A stretch of 23,079 bases of DNA from Gracilaria caudata (lineage: Eukaryota > Rhodophyta > Florideophyceae > Gracilariales > Gracilariaceae). The notes beneath the pieces were generated by a model. It worked only from the letters and a program-made list of their open reading frames with translations. It ran no database searches and was not told where the DNA came from. The position numbers and the translations under genes were made by a program. The stretch spans positions 1 through 23,079 of the forward strand of contig JASCIV010000357.1 in assembly GCA_030374735.1 (NCBI GenBank). Reading direction: 5' to 3'. This document shows, one piece after another, positions 1 to 9,456 of this stretch. Positions within the stretch are counted from its first letter, which is position 1; each line of letters starts with the position of its first letter.

Positions 1-64
1 GACCCCGGACTTACACCCCGGCATCGCCGTGTCAGTCTGGAGAGGCTCTACCACCCAGCTACCT

Positions 65-715
65 CTAAGAGGACGAGATCCCCAACTTCTCGGTGTGTTT
101 TGGGTTTTCCCATTGCACTACAATTCCGGTCTCGTCTGCGTTAATGATACGCTTAGAATCGATAGAGTGCGACTGGCAAAGATATTTTATCTTCGCAAAA
201 TGAGCAACGAGGGAAACTGCATTTGTTGCCCGGTATCGTTTAGCGTCTTGACCCTGCGGCTTGGTGAACACGATCTCGTCAGTGTGCCTTCTTTCAAACA
301 AGCGACAGAATTTACGCCCCGGTCTGCCGTTCTTGAATCGAAGCTTTCGTTTCCTCCAAGCCGGGAAGTTTCTAACCATGTTTTCAACCACGTCCATGAG
401 GTCGTTTCGTGTCAGGGGCCTACCGTGCATCGCGTAGTGCCGAAGTACTTTCACAACGCGAGATTCTTCATTGGGTGTAAGTGATCGGCCATGTGAAACT
501 TCGTCCTTGGTTTTTCCTTGGTGTGTGTATCTGTACCACAGAGTACTCGGAGCGACACGCACCTTTCCCGCTGCTTTGCGAAAAGAGAAACCACGACGAA
601 TGTACACGATTCCACGGTGATACCTCTTATCATCTCCGAACCATCTCTCCCGCGCCTGCAGGTCGAGGACGGTATTTACGGCATGCAGAGGAATGTTGCG
701 GTTGCTCCTACTCAT
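65..715 (-). pseudogene. Pogo/CENP-B-type DNA transposase, N-terminal part (broken)
   Basis: A 216-residue frame with a true ATG. Residues about 36-70 look like a Psq-type helix-turn-helix (RGFSFRKAAGKVRVAPSTLW). Residues about 75-140 look like a CENP-B-type DNA-binding domain (SLTPNEESRVV, GRPLTRNDLMDVVE, RPGRKFCRLFERRH). Near the end, INADETGI is the block that carries the first catalytic Asp of DDE_1 transposases in the pogo/Jerky/Tigger group. The frame then meets a TAG at 65-67, so the second and third catalytic acidic residues are missing. A different frame stays open from this point to the window edge, which fits a frameshift but is not proof of one. Such enzymes cut and paste their own element in the nucleus. 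I found no terminal inverted repeats. Family assignment is confident; the element is probably dead. Confidence 0.75.
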
Positions 716-1469
716 GATTGATGATTATGCAATGGTTGAGAGAGAACGAAGTTGTTCCCACGATATTGGAGTATTTATACTCATGAACTTGTCAGCTGCA
801 TTGCGTGCTAGGCTAGAATGCCAATAAGTTGTCAAAGCTCTGTTCAGACGGGATACCATTCTTGTGGTTTCTGTTTGGTGTTTCTGGGTCTGTTTGGAGT
901 TTTTGGGTAACCATACTACGATAAGTTTTTGTGCATCTAGCGCGAGAACGAAAACAACGACTATGGAACTGTGTCCGATCAGCAAGGATTGCGAAATTTC
1001 GCTGAGTTTTGCGGCGATAGTATGCGAGGGACGTTGTCTGATGAGCGCAAAAGGTAATGAATTTGATGCTTAGGGCGGTATCGTTTATGTCGGGAAGTTC
1101 ATGCGCTTTTCAGGGTGAAGTTGGATGTTTTGTGTGGAGTGGTTGGTTATGGTCGTAACAGAATGTCTTGAACTGGTCTCTGGGTTTGGCGCTTGCACGC
1201 TGTTTCGGCGGTAAAGGGTGGCGGTTTTTACAGATTCAGTAGGTGTGTGACATGGAGATTCCCGACGAGGACAATCCTTAGTGTTTTGAATTTGGCATCG
1301 ACGGAGTTTGAGTTCACTAAGCTTGTAGATGATGACGTAAAGGTGGCCATGAGGTCGTTTGTTGTCAAAGACGACCGCGTATTCAAATTTTTTGTGTTGT
1401 TTCAATACCAGGGCACCTGTTCAACGTCCTGGGTACCCCACAGTACCGTATGACGGAGCAACACAGCAC
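716..1469. other. Non-coding stretch upstream of the transposase
   Basis: No gene is recognised on either strand; the open frames are short and resemble nothing I know. It may hold the upstream untranslated part and terminal repeat of the transposon, whose coding strand reads away from here, but no matching terminal repeat was found. Confidence 0.4.
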
Positions 1470-1645
1470 GAGCCGAACGGCATTTTGGTTTTGGAAAAAA
1501 TGCGAAGGTGCTTCTGCGCGGCCAAGGCGGACAGGCAGAAATCGAAAGCCAAAGTGCCCCGCACAACAACTCGGACGTTCTACACAGAAGTTGCAAGCCT
1601 TGGTCCTGACTTCATGACCCTCGGTTATCTCTTTAGAATGTACAG
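1470..1645 (-). repeat. Diverged dispersed repeat, copy A
   Basis: The minus strand matches the plus strand at 20,102-20,290. The clearest blocks are GATAACCGAG (identical in both) and 26 bases at 1559-1584 that match 20,153-20,178 at 22 positions. The similarity also holds in translation: this copy reads FCVERPSCCAGHF where copy B reads FYVERPSYCAENF. Further on, HFFQNQNAV pairs with HAFRSNQNVV. It is probably a decayed piece of a protein-coding mobile element. The Cys and His spacing hints at a small zinc-finger domain, but that is a guess. Boundaries are approximate. Confidence 0.65.
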
Positions 1646-2041
1646 CTAATCCATCCTCTGAGTATGATTTCGAAGACAAGACCAGGACAATTCTTGGTTC
1701 GATAATTCCCCGCATATGTCCAGAAAATCAGCCAATCTGAGTAATCGATTTCGTCTTCAACTTACCAGGAAGCCCACATCCATCTCATGATCCACGGAAA
1801 CGATTACATCCAAAGGAGTGCTTTGCCGCTTTCCTGACCAGGATAGTCGCTGATTTTGATTCTCACATTTGGACTCCTGCTCATACTGTACGTTCAGCAT
1901 GGATTGTCTCGCAAAACTGGGTACTGCACACTTTCATGCAAGAATTGCATCTTAAGCTTGGCACGGTCTTACATGGTCGATTACTGCTAAATCTGGAACC
2001 TATAGGTTTATACGAACCAAGGATCCTTTGTCCTTCCCGAC

Positions 2042-2397
2042 GACAGAAAAGCTCGCACAGCGGAGGTGGCTTTAGCGCAGTTTGCTACTGGTCATGTCTG
2101 TTCCTTGCACCCTGTAGCAACGTATATGGATAAGAAGGTGAACCGCTGCGAGTGCGGTGCAGGTGTTAAATAGCACGTAGATACTCCACGTCTTGTTCAG
2201 GTGCCCGTTGACAAACGCATCACGGCGAGCTGCTCTCCCAGCGCCGCGCGAACGAGAAGGCAAGACGCTGTTAGAACAGATTAGGCAGTGGCCGTCAAAG
2301 GTTTTGGCCTTTTTCAGGAGAGAAAACTATCTACAGATTGTTTTCCTGTAGCCTTGGAATTAGGGGCTGCAAACCATAGTAAAGAAGAAGAAGAAAA
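2042..2397 (+). mobile_element. Decayed LINE retrotransposon, 3' end with GAA tail
   Basis: Read in the frame starting at 2042, the translation has the hallmarks of the extreme C-terminus of a LINE polyprotein: RTAEVALAQFATGHVCSLHP, then a CEC-G..H knuckle (RCECGAGVK, stop, HVDTP). In intact LINEs this region reads LxxLRTGH...C.CG...E..H. In-frame TAG codons at 2171-2173 and 2282-2284 show it is dead. It runs to GGGGCTGCAAACC and then a short A/GAA-rich run at 2381-2396, the kind of simple-repeat tail seen at LINE 3' ends. The element may extend leftwards to about 1720, but that part is too degraded to read. Clade is not assignable. Confidence 0.6.
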
Positions 2398-2453
2398 TCC
2401 TTTGTCCGTGAGAAGGCCACGACCCACGACCATGTTCAACTGGATGTAGTATA

Positions 2454-2468
2454 CCTGTATGATACAGG
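2454..2468. repeat. Palindrome, 7-bp arms, one-base centre
   Basis: CCTGTAT and ATACAGG flank a single G at 2461. Two more CTGTAT units follow by 2485, and GATACAG at 2461-2467 can also pair with CTGTATC at 2480-2486. Confidence 0.8.
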
Positions 2469-2510
2469 CTGTATACGGGCTGTATCATCTCCGCCAGCAG
2501 CGACCTTGAA

Positions 2511-2533
2511 TTTTGAAGAAGACTTCTTCAAAA
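2511..2533. repeat. Palindrome, 11-bp arms, one-base centre
   Basis: TTTTGAAGAAG (2511-2521) and its exact reverse complement (2523-2533) flank a single A at 2522. Confidence 0.85.
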
Positions 2534-2543
2534 GTCTGAGTCT

Positions 2544-2556
2544 GGTACTTAGTACC
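2544..2556. repeat. Palindrome, 6-bp arms, one-base centre
   Basis: GGTACT and AGTACC flank a single T at 2550. Alone it would be unremarkable; it is listed because it lies among three others of the same design. Confidence 0.7.
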
Positions 2557-2606
2557 CTTGCACTCGTGAGACAATCAAAGAGAAGAGAGGTTACATATAT
2601 TGCAAG

Positions 2607-2657
2607 TGTTTCAAGATACCGGTCACAAATGACATTTGTGACCGGTATCTTGAAACA
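2607..2657. repeat. Perfect 51-bp palindrome, 25-bp arms, one-base centre
   Basis: The arm at 2607-2631 starts TGTTTCAAGATACCGG, and 2633-2657 is its exact reverse complement, around a single A at 2632. There is no mismatch over 25 pairs; symmetry stops at 2606/2658. As DNA it could extrude a cruciform. As RNA it would be an almost fully paired hairpin. Confidence 0.95.
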
Positions 2658-2751
2658 TTGTGATGTGGTGGTGAGGACCATCGCGATGAAGGCAAAGATA
2701 AATAATATTGAACTCTACATTCGTCAGGTAATGAGAAACCGGAATTGGAGT

Positions 2752-3273
2752 TTACTGATGTCCAGTGGACCTCGTGACCCTCTTATTAATCCTGGGGCGT
2801 TTGGATTTTCGTACCCCCCCGCCCAAGCGCACAGATGCAATCCTGCTTTTGAGACGCCAGGAAATGCGCAGATCAATGAACCATACGTGAATAGTCACAG
2901 ACTTCTTATGACCAATACAGTGAACGTCCATCTCATAGATTGGAATCATTGACTCAATGAAGGTTTTGAAAAACTGATCAAGAGCTCTTTCCAAGTCACA
3001 GCACGTATAAATGATTGCCTCTCCGGCCACAACGTGTTGTATAGAAGTCTTCACGAATTTGTTTCGCTTTGTGAGTTGGTGTTTAACAATGCATTCATTC
3101 AAAGCACAGTAACCTTGAGTGGCCTGGCCTGAACTATACTCAACCTCCATTTTCGAAGATGCAAGACGCATGCTTCCCGTCTGTTGGCGGACGGTGTCGT
3201 TTCCAAGAAGATTCATCGCGGATACTCTTTGCTGCAAATCGGCAATCAACTCGTCAAAGGCTTTGTCATCCAT
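2752..3273 (-). CDS. Hypothetical protein, 173 aa
   Basis: I do not recognise this protein. The first ATG in a long open frame is at 3273; the frame stays open upstream to 3543 without an ATG, so an upstream exon or longer product is possible. The N-terminus (MDDKAFDELIADLQQRVSAM) is acidic and probably helical. The middle has QHVVAGEAIIYTCCDLERAL, and the C-terminus is strongly basic (VRKSKRPRINKR), as in nucleic-acid-binding or nuclear tails. It sits between TE debris on its 3' side and the TRAX gene upstream, on the same strand. It could be an exon of a larger gene or TE-derived. The main support is frame length, with no shadowing gene on the other strand. Confidence 0.35.
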   Translation of the reverse strand: MDDKAFDELIADLQQRVSAMNLLGNDTVRQQTGSMRLASSKMEVEYSSGQATQGYCALNECIVKHQLTKRNKFVKTSIQHVVAGEAIIYTCCDLERALDQFFKTFIESMIPIYEMDVHCIGHKKSVTIHVWFIDLRISWRLKSRIASVRLGGGVRKSKRPRINKRVTRSTGHQ

Positions 3274-3599
3274 ATCTTTCACGACTTCTTGGTTGTTTGA
3301 TAACAACAAGAGGCGAGACAGAAGTTTAGGTTGGACCTGAGCACTTCTGCTCCGTGTGTGAAGCAAATGAACGGTACAATCGCCCCACTTAATTATGGAA
3401 TACGAAGGACACGATGCTAGCGTCAGTCCTGAAGACACTATGAATGACGGCACAGTCTGCAATAGCTGGTATCGAGCCACGCGCAATGCTAACAGTTTCA
3501 GTTCACTGCAGCTCCAAGGAGCGAATGCACGGCCGTAGTACACGCATTATATCACCTGAAGCGAGCGTGATAATTTCACAACCACGGCTAAGATTGGCG

Positions 3600-4139
3600 G
3601 TGCGTTGCGGTGCACTTGTACACCTTGATCCGTGCTTGTGATATTTTTAAAGACGGGCTTGAATTGTACGAGGTGGCCACCTCTCTTCAAGTCTTACAGA
3701 TAGGTTGGTCACGGGGTGCATGCTCTTCTAATTTCATCAAATCACCAAGCTCGTGCTGAAGTATACATGACATGGCATGGTCTGGATCCCCTCCATAGAA
3801 AAGTTCTTAGCTCTTGTTGGATGGAATAGAACGGGTTGTGAGACCGAAAATCATACAGTTCGTAAACTCTTCTTGCATCAGGCCTAAGAAACATTGTAAG
3901 CGAGGTAGTGAAATTACGCTTGGTTCATCACAGTGTTGCTTGCCAGATAGAACCAAAATTGATGAAAACGGAGGACTTTGTGACGACTGCATTGCAGACG
4001 CCATTTCCTCACTTGCAAAGAGTGGAGGTTTCCATACACCAAAACTATAACCTTTCATTCATATGTCGCACGGCATAAAGGGCATGACTTCTTCGCTGTT
4101 TATGACCACTACGAAGGTAGTTGGAAACGTTTCAGAAGC
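3600..4139. other. Intergenic region downstream of TRAX
   Basis: No recognisable gene. A minus-strand ATG frame of 83 codons at 3807-4058 (starts MKGYSFGVWKPPLF) is open but matches nothing I know. A 14-bp perfect palindrome, GAGGTGGCCACCTC, lies at 3670-3683. Confidence 0.4.
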
Positions 4140-5067
4140 CTAATTATTCTGGCGGGACAAAAGCTCAGCGTCCTGGATGGCCATTTCATAGCAGGTCTTC
4201 TCAACCTTAGAAACACTCCTTTTCAGGACTTGGAGTTTAGAATGCATATCCTTTATGTCCAGATGGTGCTTCTCGGAAAGAGATTCTAAAGCTTTCTCAA
4301 TTTCCGCCATAAAAAGCGCAATCTGACCCGAATAGTTTGAATCCGATACCCCCTGTCTCATGAGCTCACCTGTAAGATCTGCAACCCCAAGTAGATAATC
4401 TGCTAAATCTAGTGAAAGAGGTGGTTTCTCTTTCATCTCGCACACCTCCTTGATCTCGTTCTCAATCTGCTCCGGACTCATAAGAGCATGATGAACTACA
4501 TAGTACAAGAAGGTACGAGCTTCGACGTATTCTTGCATACCAAACGTAAAAGCTCGGTGATAACGGTAGTAATCACCTCGACCAACTTCTTCCGCAACTC
4601 TCGAGGCCATTATAACTCTTACTCTTCCAAGAGATTGAGAAACCCGCTCAATATCTCTTTCTCGCGATGAAGGAGTAATTCTTACGATAGAAACAAACAC
4701 CGCATCTCATTAGTATTATATTGCTTCTTTCCGCTTGGGAGCGCCTTTCAACTCACCGATGCACAGCATTGATAGCGCGTTTGCTTTCGCGTGTAATATC
4801 CCTGCTTGCTTTCACAAGGCGCTCTCTCCGGTCATGCTTCGATACGGTGCGTTAGAATGAGTCGTTGCCAGTGACTTAGTTTCCGCTTTGCAGCGAAGTG
4901 AGCACTGAGCGATATTCTCTGTAATAATAAGAACGATGTAAGAGTCTTACCTGTTCATCTAATTGCGCTCGGTAATCCCGAAATATATCCTTGAACGGAC
5001 TAGCGGTGGCTGCGTAAGTGACTTTGCAGGCTTCATGAGGATGACGAACCTTTCCGATGGCTTGCAT
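4140..5067 (-). CDS. TSNAX: Translin-associated factor X (TRAX), three exons
   Basis: TRAX joins translin to form C3PO, a nuclease acting on small RNAs and tRNA precursors; the catalytic residues sit in TRAX. Exons are 5067-4951, 4836-4757 and 4680-4140, giving 245 aa; animal TRAX is about 290. Exon 1 ends DYRAQLDEQ, exon 2 encodes HDRRERLVKASRDITRESKR and exon 3 resumes at ITPSSRE. Together they restore the family block ...HD..ERLVK..RDIT.ESKR...HRIT. Exon 3 has FGMQEYVEA (E116, E119) and DYLLGVADLTGELMR (D167, E171), the family's metal-binding acidic positions, so the enzyme looks active. It ends with KVEKTCYEM. The chosen ATG is the first available in exon 1; the frame is open further upstream without an ATG, so another 5' exon is possible. 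Confidence 0.9.
4681..4756 (-). other. TRAX intron 2 (76 nt, phase 2)
   Basis: Donor CATCG|GTGAGT at 4757/4756 and acceptor GTAAG|AATT at 4681/4680, with a TACTAAT branch site about 30 nt before the acceptor. Splicing rebuilds the Arg codon of the conserved HRIT. Confidence 0.88.
4837..4950 (-). other. TRAX intron 1 (114 nt, phase 0)
   Basis: Donor CAG|GTAAGA at 4951/4950 and acceptor GAAG|CAT at 4837/4836, with a TTCTAAC branch-like site about 20 nt before the acceptor. Joining the exons gives LDEQ-HDRRERL, as the TRAX family predicts. Unspliced, both flanking frames hit stops. Confidence 0.85.
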
Positions 5068-6012
5068 TGTGGTATTAGAATGCTGTACAAGAACGCTTTG
5101 CGACCGCTGAAACTTCCACAGCGAGGGACTCTCTCGGCCCAACGATATGTTGTCAGGTTCTATTGTTCAGCCGCTTTATCGCCAGCACCCCGCCGTTGCG
5201 TCGAGAGACAAGAACAAAGAGAAGATTCCTCTAGCGTTCTACCCCAATAGATCTGCGGCAAAACGATACATGGGTACGCTACCTGTACCGTCGGAACGCT
5301 ACCCTTGTAGACAAATTAAGCAAAAATAACGACTTTACAAAACGGCTGGCCACGCCTGTTCTCTGCCGAGGCCTGCCATCGCCACTGGCGACTCGACAGC
5401 TTTGCTCCCGCCTTCTTCGGTCTGCCCGCTTCTTCATACCCACACCACCGACCTCGGGTCAAGTCGTGTTCAGGTGAACCGACTGGGCACGCTGCGCAGG
5501 ACAAAGCCGACCTTTCGTCCTCGCCTTCGCAGCGAACAATAAAGATCTTTTCGCACCAGCTCGTGACCGTGATGACATAGATCTTTTAGAAGCCCCAGTG
5601 CGCTTGGAATACATGATGATGATGATGTATTAATTGTTAGCATGATACTAGCTACCATAATATTCCCCTGAGCTCGAGTGAAGGAAAGCGTACAACCACA
5701 GGTTGCGTCGTGCAAGCCCTTGGACGCATTTACATTCTAGCTTCTATCGCGGTTCTGGTGCGGGCATCTTTATACCGAAGGAAGAGTGCAGCGAATGGAG
5801 GTAACGACAACGGAGAAGGGGAGCAGGTAAATAGATGTCGGGTTGCGTCGTACGGATTGATATGAGTGCTTTTGTACCAGGTATTAGGCAAGGGTTTGGA
5901 GAGGAGATTAGGTTAGATGTGAAAAGTGGAATTTGCAATCGTGAGCAGCGCATAATCTGTGATAATAGCCTTCTTCCCCAGGCTCTTGCCGTGCTTGCCA
6001 CCAGGAGGGCAT
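5068..6012. other. Intergenic region between TRAX and NOL6
   Basis: Nothing recognised with confidence. A plus-strand ATG frame of 60 codons (5147-5329, starts MLSGSIVQPLYRQ) begins 80 bp from the TRAX start and could be a small divergent gene. An (ATG)5 run lies at 5613-5627 after a GC-rich stretch with short broken frames. A simple-repeat tail of this kind could mark another LINE end, but no LINE protein motif is visible. Confidence 0.35.
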
Positions 6013-9000
6013 TCATGAACTCTTCTTCACACAAACGCCAGTAATAAGATCTCCACCGATTCTTCTCACATCTGAAACGAGTTGCTCAGTGCAAAGATTC
6101 ATCTCAGCTGCTTCTCCATCTCCGGTAGGAATACGGAACGGTGCTTCTCGAAGTGAGAACTTAACTGCTTTGAACACAATTGGTCGCCAGACTGCGCAAA
6201 GCTCACGCCCACCATTGATTCGCATCATAAACAATGCGTATCTGCCAAACCGATCTGACAATTCCTTCATTAGTATTGACATGGGGTCAAAGTCCACTAG
6301 CCAAGAATGTAGACTTGTTGTTCGTCCAAGGGCACGAAGTGCACCGAAAGTAGAGCTCTTGTGAAACGGAATATAGTGGGTGTTCAACTCAAATACCAAA
6401 TCAAAATCATCTGTGGAAGGTGAGAATATTGTTTCCAGTGAACCTGAACTACCTTCCTGCAACCAATTTTCGATGAATTGGAGAGAAGCTCTTGCCGTCT
6501 CACGAATTCGACGCATAACAACAGCCTCGGGCGAATGTGATTTTGGGAACCACCGGATTGCCTCTCCTTCTTCGTTTGCTTCACAGTATACATCCATTGC
6601 ACATCCATCCTCAGCAAACCGCTTTTGGGCTGATATTCGCAAATCTTTTGATTCACTTTCTATGCGGTCTTCTGCGTCTTCGTCCGTCTCATCTGCAATA
6701 TCCTCATTTCTCAGAAGCACTGTCAACGGGCAAACTTCCCATGGAAACTCTGCCAGCAAGTGCAAAAACTGACAGAACGCTCTGAAGCTTGAGTTTGGTA
6801 CAGGAGCGCCGGAGCTAGTCAGAACGCTGGCCACGAGAACTTCTACGAGCTCGTCGGCTCGATCCCCCATTGCAGACAAAAGCATATGTGAATTTAGCCA
6901 TCTCTTCGCTAGACGAGCCACTCGGCCCATCACAGGACTTTTGACATCACGGATGTTCACGTGGTGTCGAACTGCTGTTTCCGTAACCCAACTGAGCGCA
7001 TCGGCTTGATGTGGATGTTTGGAAAGTAGATCTTTCTCCTTGTCCACTCGGATACGAAGCCTGAAAACGAATTCAGCGAGCTGAATGTCTACAAAAGAGA
7101 TTGTAGCCTGCGCGGTGATACCTCGCTCTGCTAGTTTTGACTTCAACGCCGTGTAGAAGGCAGCCTTCGCGGCAGATATAGCAACAGCATCATCAGGCCA
7201 AGCTCCTGACGACTCGAATGAAGCTATGACATTCATTGCTTGAATGAACTTATTCTTGGAACTAGGACGAATTGCGTAGGCTCCACACCGTCTTAAATGA
7301 GGCGAACTCGCATGTACGCCGAGAATTCCAAGCGGAAGCCCTTCCAATGAACGAAGCATCGATGCAAGCTGATTGAAAGTCGCGATTGCTCTCGTTGACA
7401 CGTCATCTATTCTTAGCATACCTGCTGCCTTGTCTATGTCATCAAATATAACCTTGCTCTTGGCTCCATCTTCCATATGCTTATCTACAACGTATTCCAC
7501 AATTTCATTCAGAGTTGTGAGCCCTCCCGTCCAAATCAATGCTTCAACAATCTTCCCGTCCTTGAAACGACGTAGAGAGGATTTCGGGCCCCAAAATTGT
7601 TTGAACGAATGTGCGTCCCACCCTGCCGGCTTCAGGTCGACTTTACGGCAAGCGTCATCAAATGAAGTAATAGAAAAGGCAAACAGGCCCTGACCTACAC
7701 TTTCTAGTTGGCTCAACCGCCTTGTATCGAACAAAGCGCGTTTGAGCAGCTTGTGTACCTTTTCGTTCTTCACAAGCGATCCCTCTTTCGTGAACACGTT
7801 GATGAAGCCATCAAAGAGAGTCGACAGCGGTCTGGGAGAGCACTTCGTGCCACGAGCAGTTGCGAAAAGGTATGGCACCACGCCGTGCCAGGGATCCTCA
7901 GCCAAAAACTTGCTTTCCATAGTTCGAAGCGCCGCAGCTGCAGATGTGGCCACCCTTTGAAGGAGAGCGTTTTCTAGACATAAACCAATGCGTATCCCGC
8001 TGAGGCTAATCGATCTCAAGATTCCGCCACGAATAGAGGTCAACACACTTCGCAAGAAATGTTCGCGAGAAGCTCGAACGGGAACTGCACCGCGAGTTAT
8101 TAAATCATGAAGAACCGCAGCGAAATAGAAATTGCTTTCAAACAAACGATGTCGTATTCTCCACGCCTCCAATAGAAGCATCGTGTCTCGCAAGCTGGAT
8201 ACATCGGACAGAGTCGAATGAAGCAGTTTTAAGGTTTGTTTCAAGGTTGCGTCCACTAGGATAGATGTGTTGTACATTGTCGTGGCCTCTGTCACATCCT
8301 TCACGACAGACGAGTCACCTTGAGGACGCACGTTTCTTCGGTCTTCCGCGAGGCGTTCTTTCTCAAAAACGCCATCTGTGTACGTAGGAATAAGCCGAAC
8401 CACTATCCCAGGAACTTCAACTTTTGACAGAATAAGAGTTGGCTTCGACCTGTCACTGTTTAAGCACCTTCCGAAAAGACATATGTTTGTCCACTTTCCC
8501 TTCTCAGACTTAACAAAATGACGGGCGATGTACGCGAGGTAAAGCAAGCGCTTATCGTGATATTTGTAGTTAAGATAGTCACGCTGATGGAATAAGCTTG
8601 ACGGCATCTCGATGAGCACGTCTATTGCATTGGAAGAGTAGCCAAGCAAAAAACCCCCCACCACCCGAACACAAGTTGGAGGTGTGCATTGGATAGAAAG
8701 CTCTCGAAAATCATCACTGTAGAACTTCGTTTCAGGTTTCACACCTTTCGCAGCCGCTTTGAACGTATTCTGCAGCGCAGAACTGTCAAAGGAAAAGCGT
8801 TTTGGCTTCTTTGGAATGCTGTCAAGCGAAGCCTTCAAATCATGAAGGACCTGCTCCATTTGCCTTTTTTTCTCTTCTGAGACCTTTTTCTGAGATATAA
8901 TGCTGTCCAAAGCAACCGCGATTGACGGCAGGCAAAGTGATTCCTTATTGAGTTCTGCATCTTGGACTACCTGAATATCCATGTATGGGTCACCGTCATC

Positions 9001-9060
9001 CTCATTTTTCCGACGGCGTTTTGTTGACGGGCTTCCGTCGGTTGCCCTAGCTGGAGACAT
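6013..9060 (-). CDS. NOL6: Nucleolar protein 6 / Utp22 (Nrap family)
   Basis: A component of the small-subunit processome that matures pre-18S rRNA in the nucleolus; in yeast, Utp22 works with Rrp7 in the UTP-C module. 1,015 aa from a clear ATG, a little shorter than animal NOL6 (about 1,150) and yeast Utp22 (1,237). A basic nuclear-localisation-like run (KRRRK) lies at 14-18. The first nucleotidyltransferase-like Nrap domain shows VRVVGGFLLGYSS (131-143), DVLIEMPSSLFHQRDYLNYK and KRLLYLAYIARHF. The C-terminus keeps the last Nrap domain (AVWRPIVFKAVKF ... SDVRRIGGDLITGV), so the protein looks complete. There is no sign of introns across 3 kb. It diverges from bL32m, 396 bp apart. Confidence 0.93.
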   Translation of the reverse strand: MSPARATDGSPSTKRRRKNEDDGDPYMDIQVVQDAELNKESLCLPSIAVALDSIISQKKVSEEKKRQMEQVLHDLKASLDSIPKKPKRFSFDSSALQNTFKAAAKGVKPETKFYSDDFRELSIQCTPPTCVRVVGGFLLGYSSNAIDVLIEMPSSLFHQRDYLNYKYHDKRLLYLAYIARHFVKSEKGKWTNICLFGRCLNSDRSKPTLILSKVEVPGIVVRLIPTYTDGVFEKERLAEDRRNVRPQGDSSVVKDVTEATTMYNTSILVDATLKQTLKLLHSTLSDVSSLRDTMLLLEAWRIRHRLFESNFYFAAVLHDLITRGAVPVRASREHFLRSVLTSIRGGILRSISLSGIRIGLCLENALLQRVATSAAAALRTMESKFLAEDPWHGVVPYLFATARGTKCSPRPLSTLFDGFINVFTKEGSLVKNEKVHKLLKRALFDTRRLSQLESVGQGLFAFSITSFDDACRKVDLKPAGWDAHSFKQFWGPKSSLRRFKDGKIVEALIWTGGLTTLNEIVEYVVDKHMEDGAKSKVIFDDIDKAAGMLRIDDVSTRAIATFNQLASMLRSLEGLPLGILGVHASSPHLRRCGAYAIRPSSKNKFIQAMNVIASFESSGAWPDDAVAISAAKAAFYTALKSKLAERGITAQATISFVDIQLAEFVFRLRIRVDKEKDLLSKHPHQADALSWVTETAVRHHVNIRDVKSPVMGRVARLAKRWLNSHMLLSAMGDRADELVEVLVASVLTSSGAPVPNSSFRAFCQFLHLLAEFPWEVCPLTVLLRNEDIADETDEDAEDRIESESKDLRISAQKRFAEDGCAMDVYCEANEEGEAIRWFPKSHSPEAVVMRRIRETARASLQFIENWLQEGSSGSLETIFSPSTDDFDLVFELNTHYIPFHKSSTFGALRALGRTTSLHSWLVDFDPMSILMKELSDRFGRYALFMMRINGGRELCAVWRPIVFKAVKFSLREAPFRIPTGDGEAAEMNLCTEQLVSDVRRIGGDLITGVCVKKSS

Positions 9061-9456
9061 TTCGACAATACCTTCTATTCTAACTTAGAAGAACACCAGT
9101 TCTCTAACAGAACAAAGCCTCAGCGCACTATAAGACACCACATATCCGTAGATGAGTTCCGAGCTTGTCCTCAGACAATCCAGCATCACGTCGGCGGCAG
9201 TGCTTTTATCCATTAAATTAACGTAGTTTTGTGTTATTTGTTTTAAAAAAGTCAATTACCAAGGGTATTTGCCATCCCGTATTCTGCAGATCTGTTGATC
9301 GCTGCACCATGTTCTCTCATGTTTTGAGGTCACAGGTGAAGTTTCGGATCTGAAAAGAACCTACGCTCTTCATCGTGCAGCGGAGATTCTCAACCAAGAG
9401 TAATCACACAAAGATTTGGGCCAGGCGAGGTCTCAGCTTTCGAACTGTCTGCCAAT
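9061..9456. promoter_or_regulatory. Shared divergent promoter region, NOL6 / bL32m
   Basis: This 396-bp gap separates two start codons pointing apart, so it should hold both promoters and 5' leaders. An AT-rich patch lies around 9210-9260. I see no motif that can be named with confidence. Confidence 0.5.

Noticed and set aside
1..30. GCATCGCC near both window ends in inverted orientation
   Set aside because: Only eight bases and expected by chance; no sign of a long terminal inverted repeat.
4681..4700. GTG start for a single-exon TRAX
   Set aside because: These bases are the end of intron 2; splice sites and family homology place the real coding start upstream.
5330..5630. Second LINE 3' end ending in (ATG)5
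   Set aside because: The simple-repeat tail is suggestive but no GH...C.CG...H signature or reverse transcriptase could be read in any frame.
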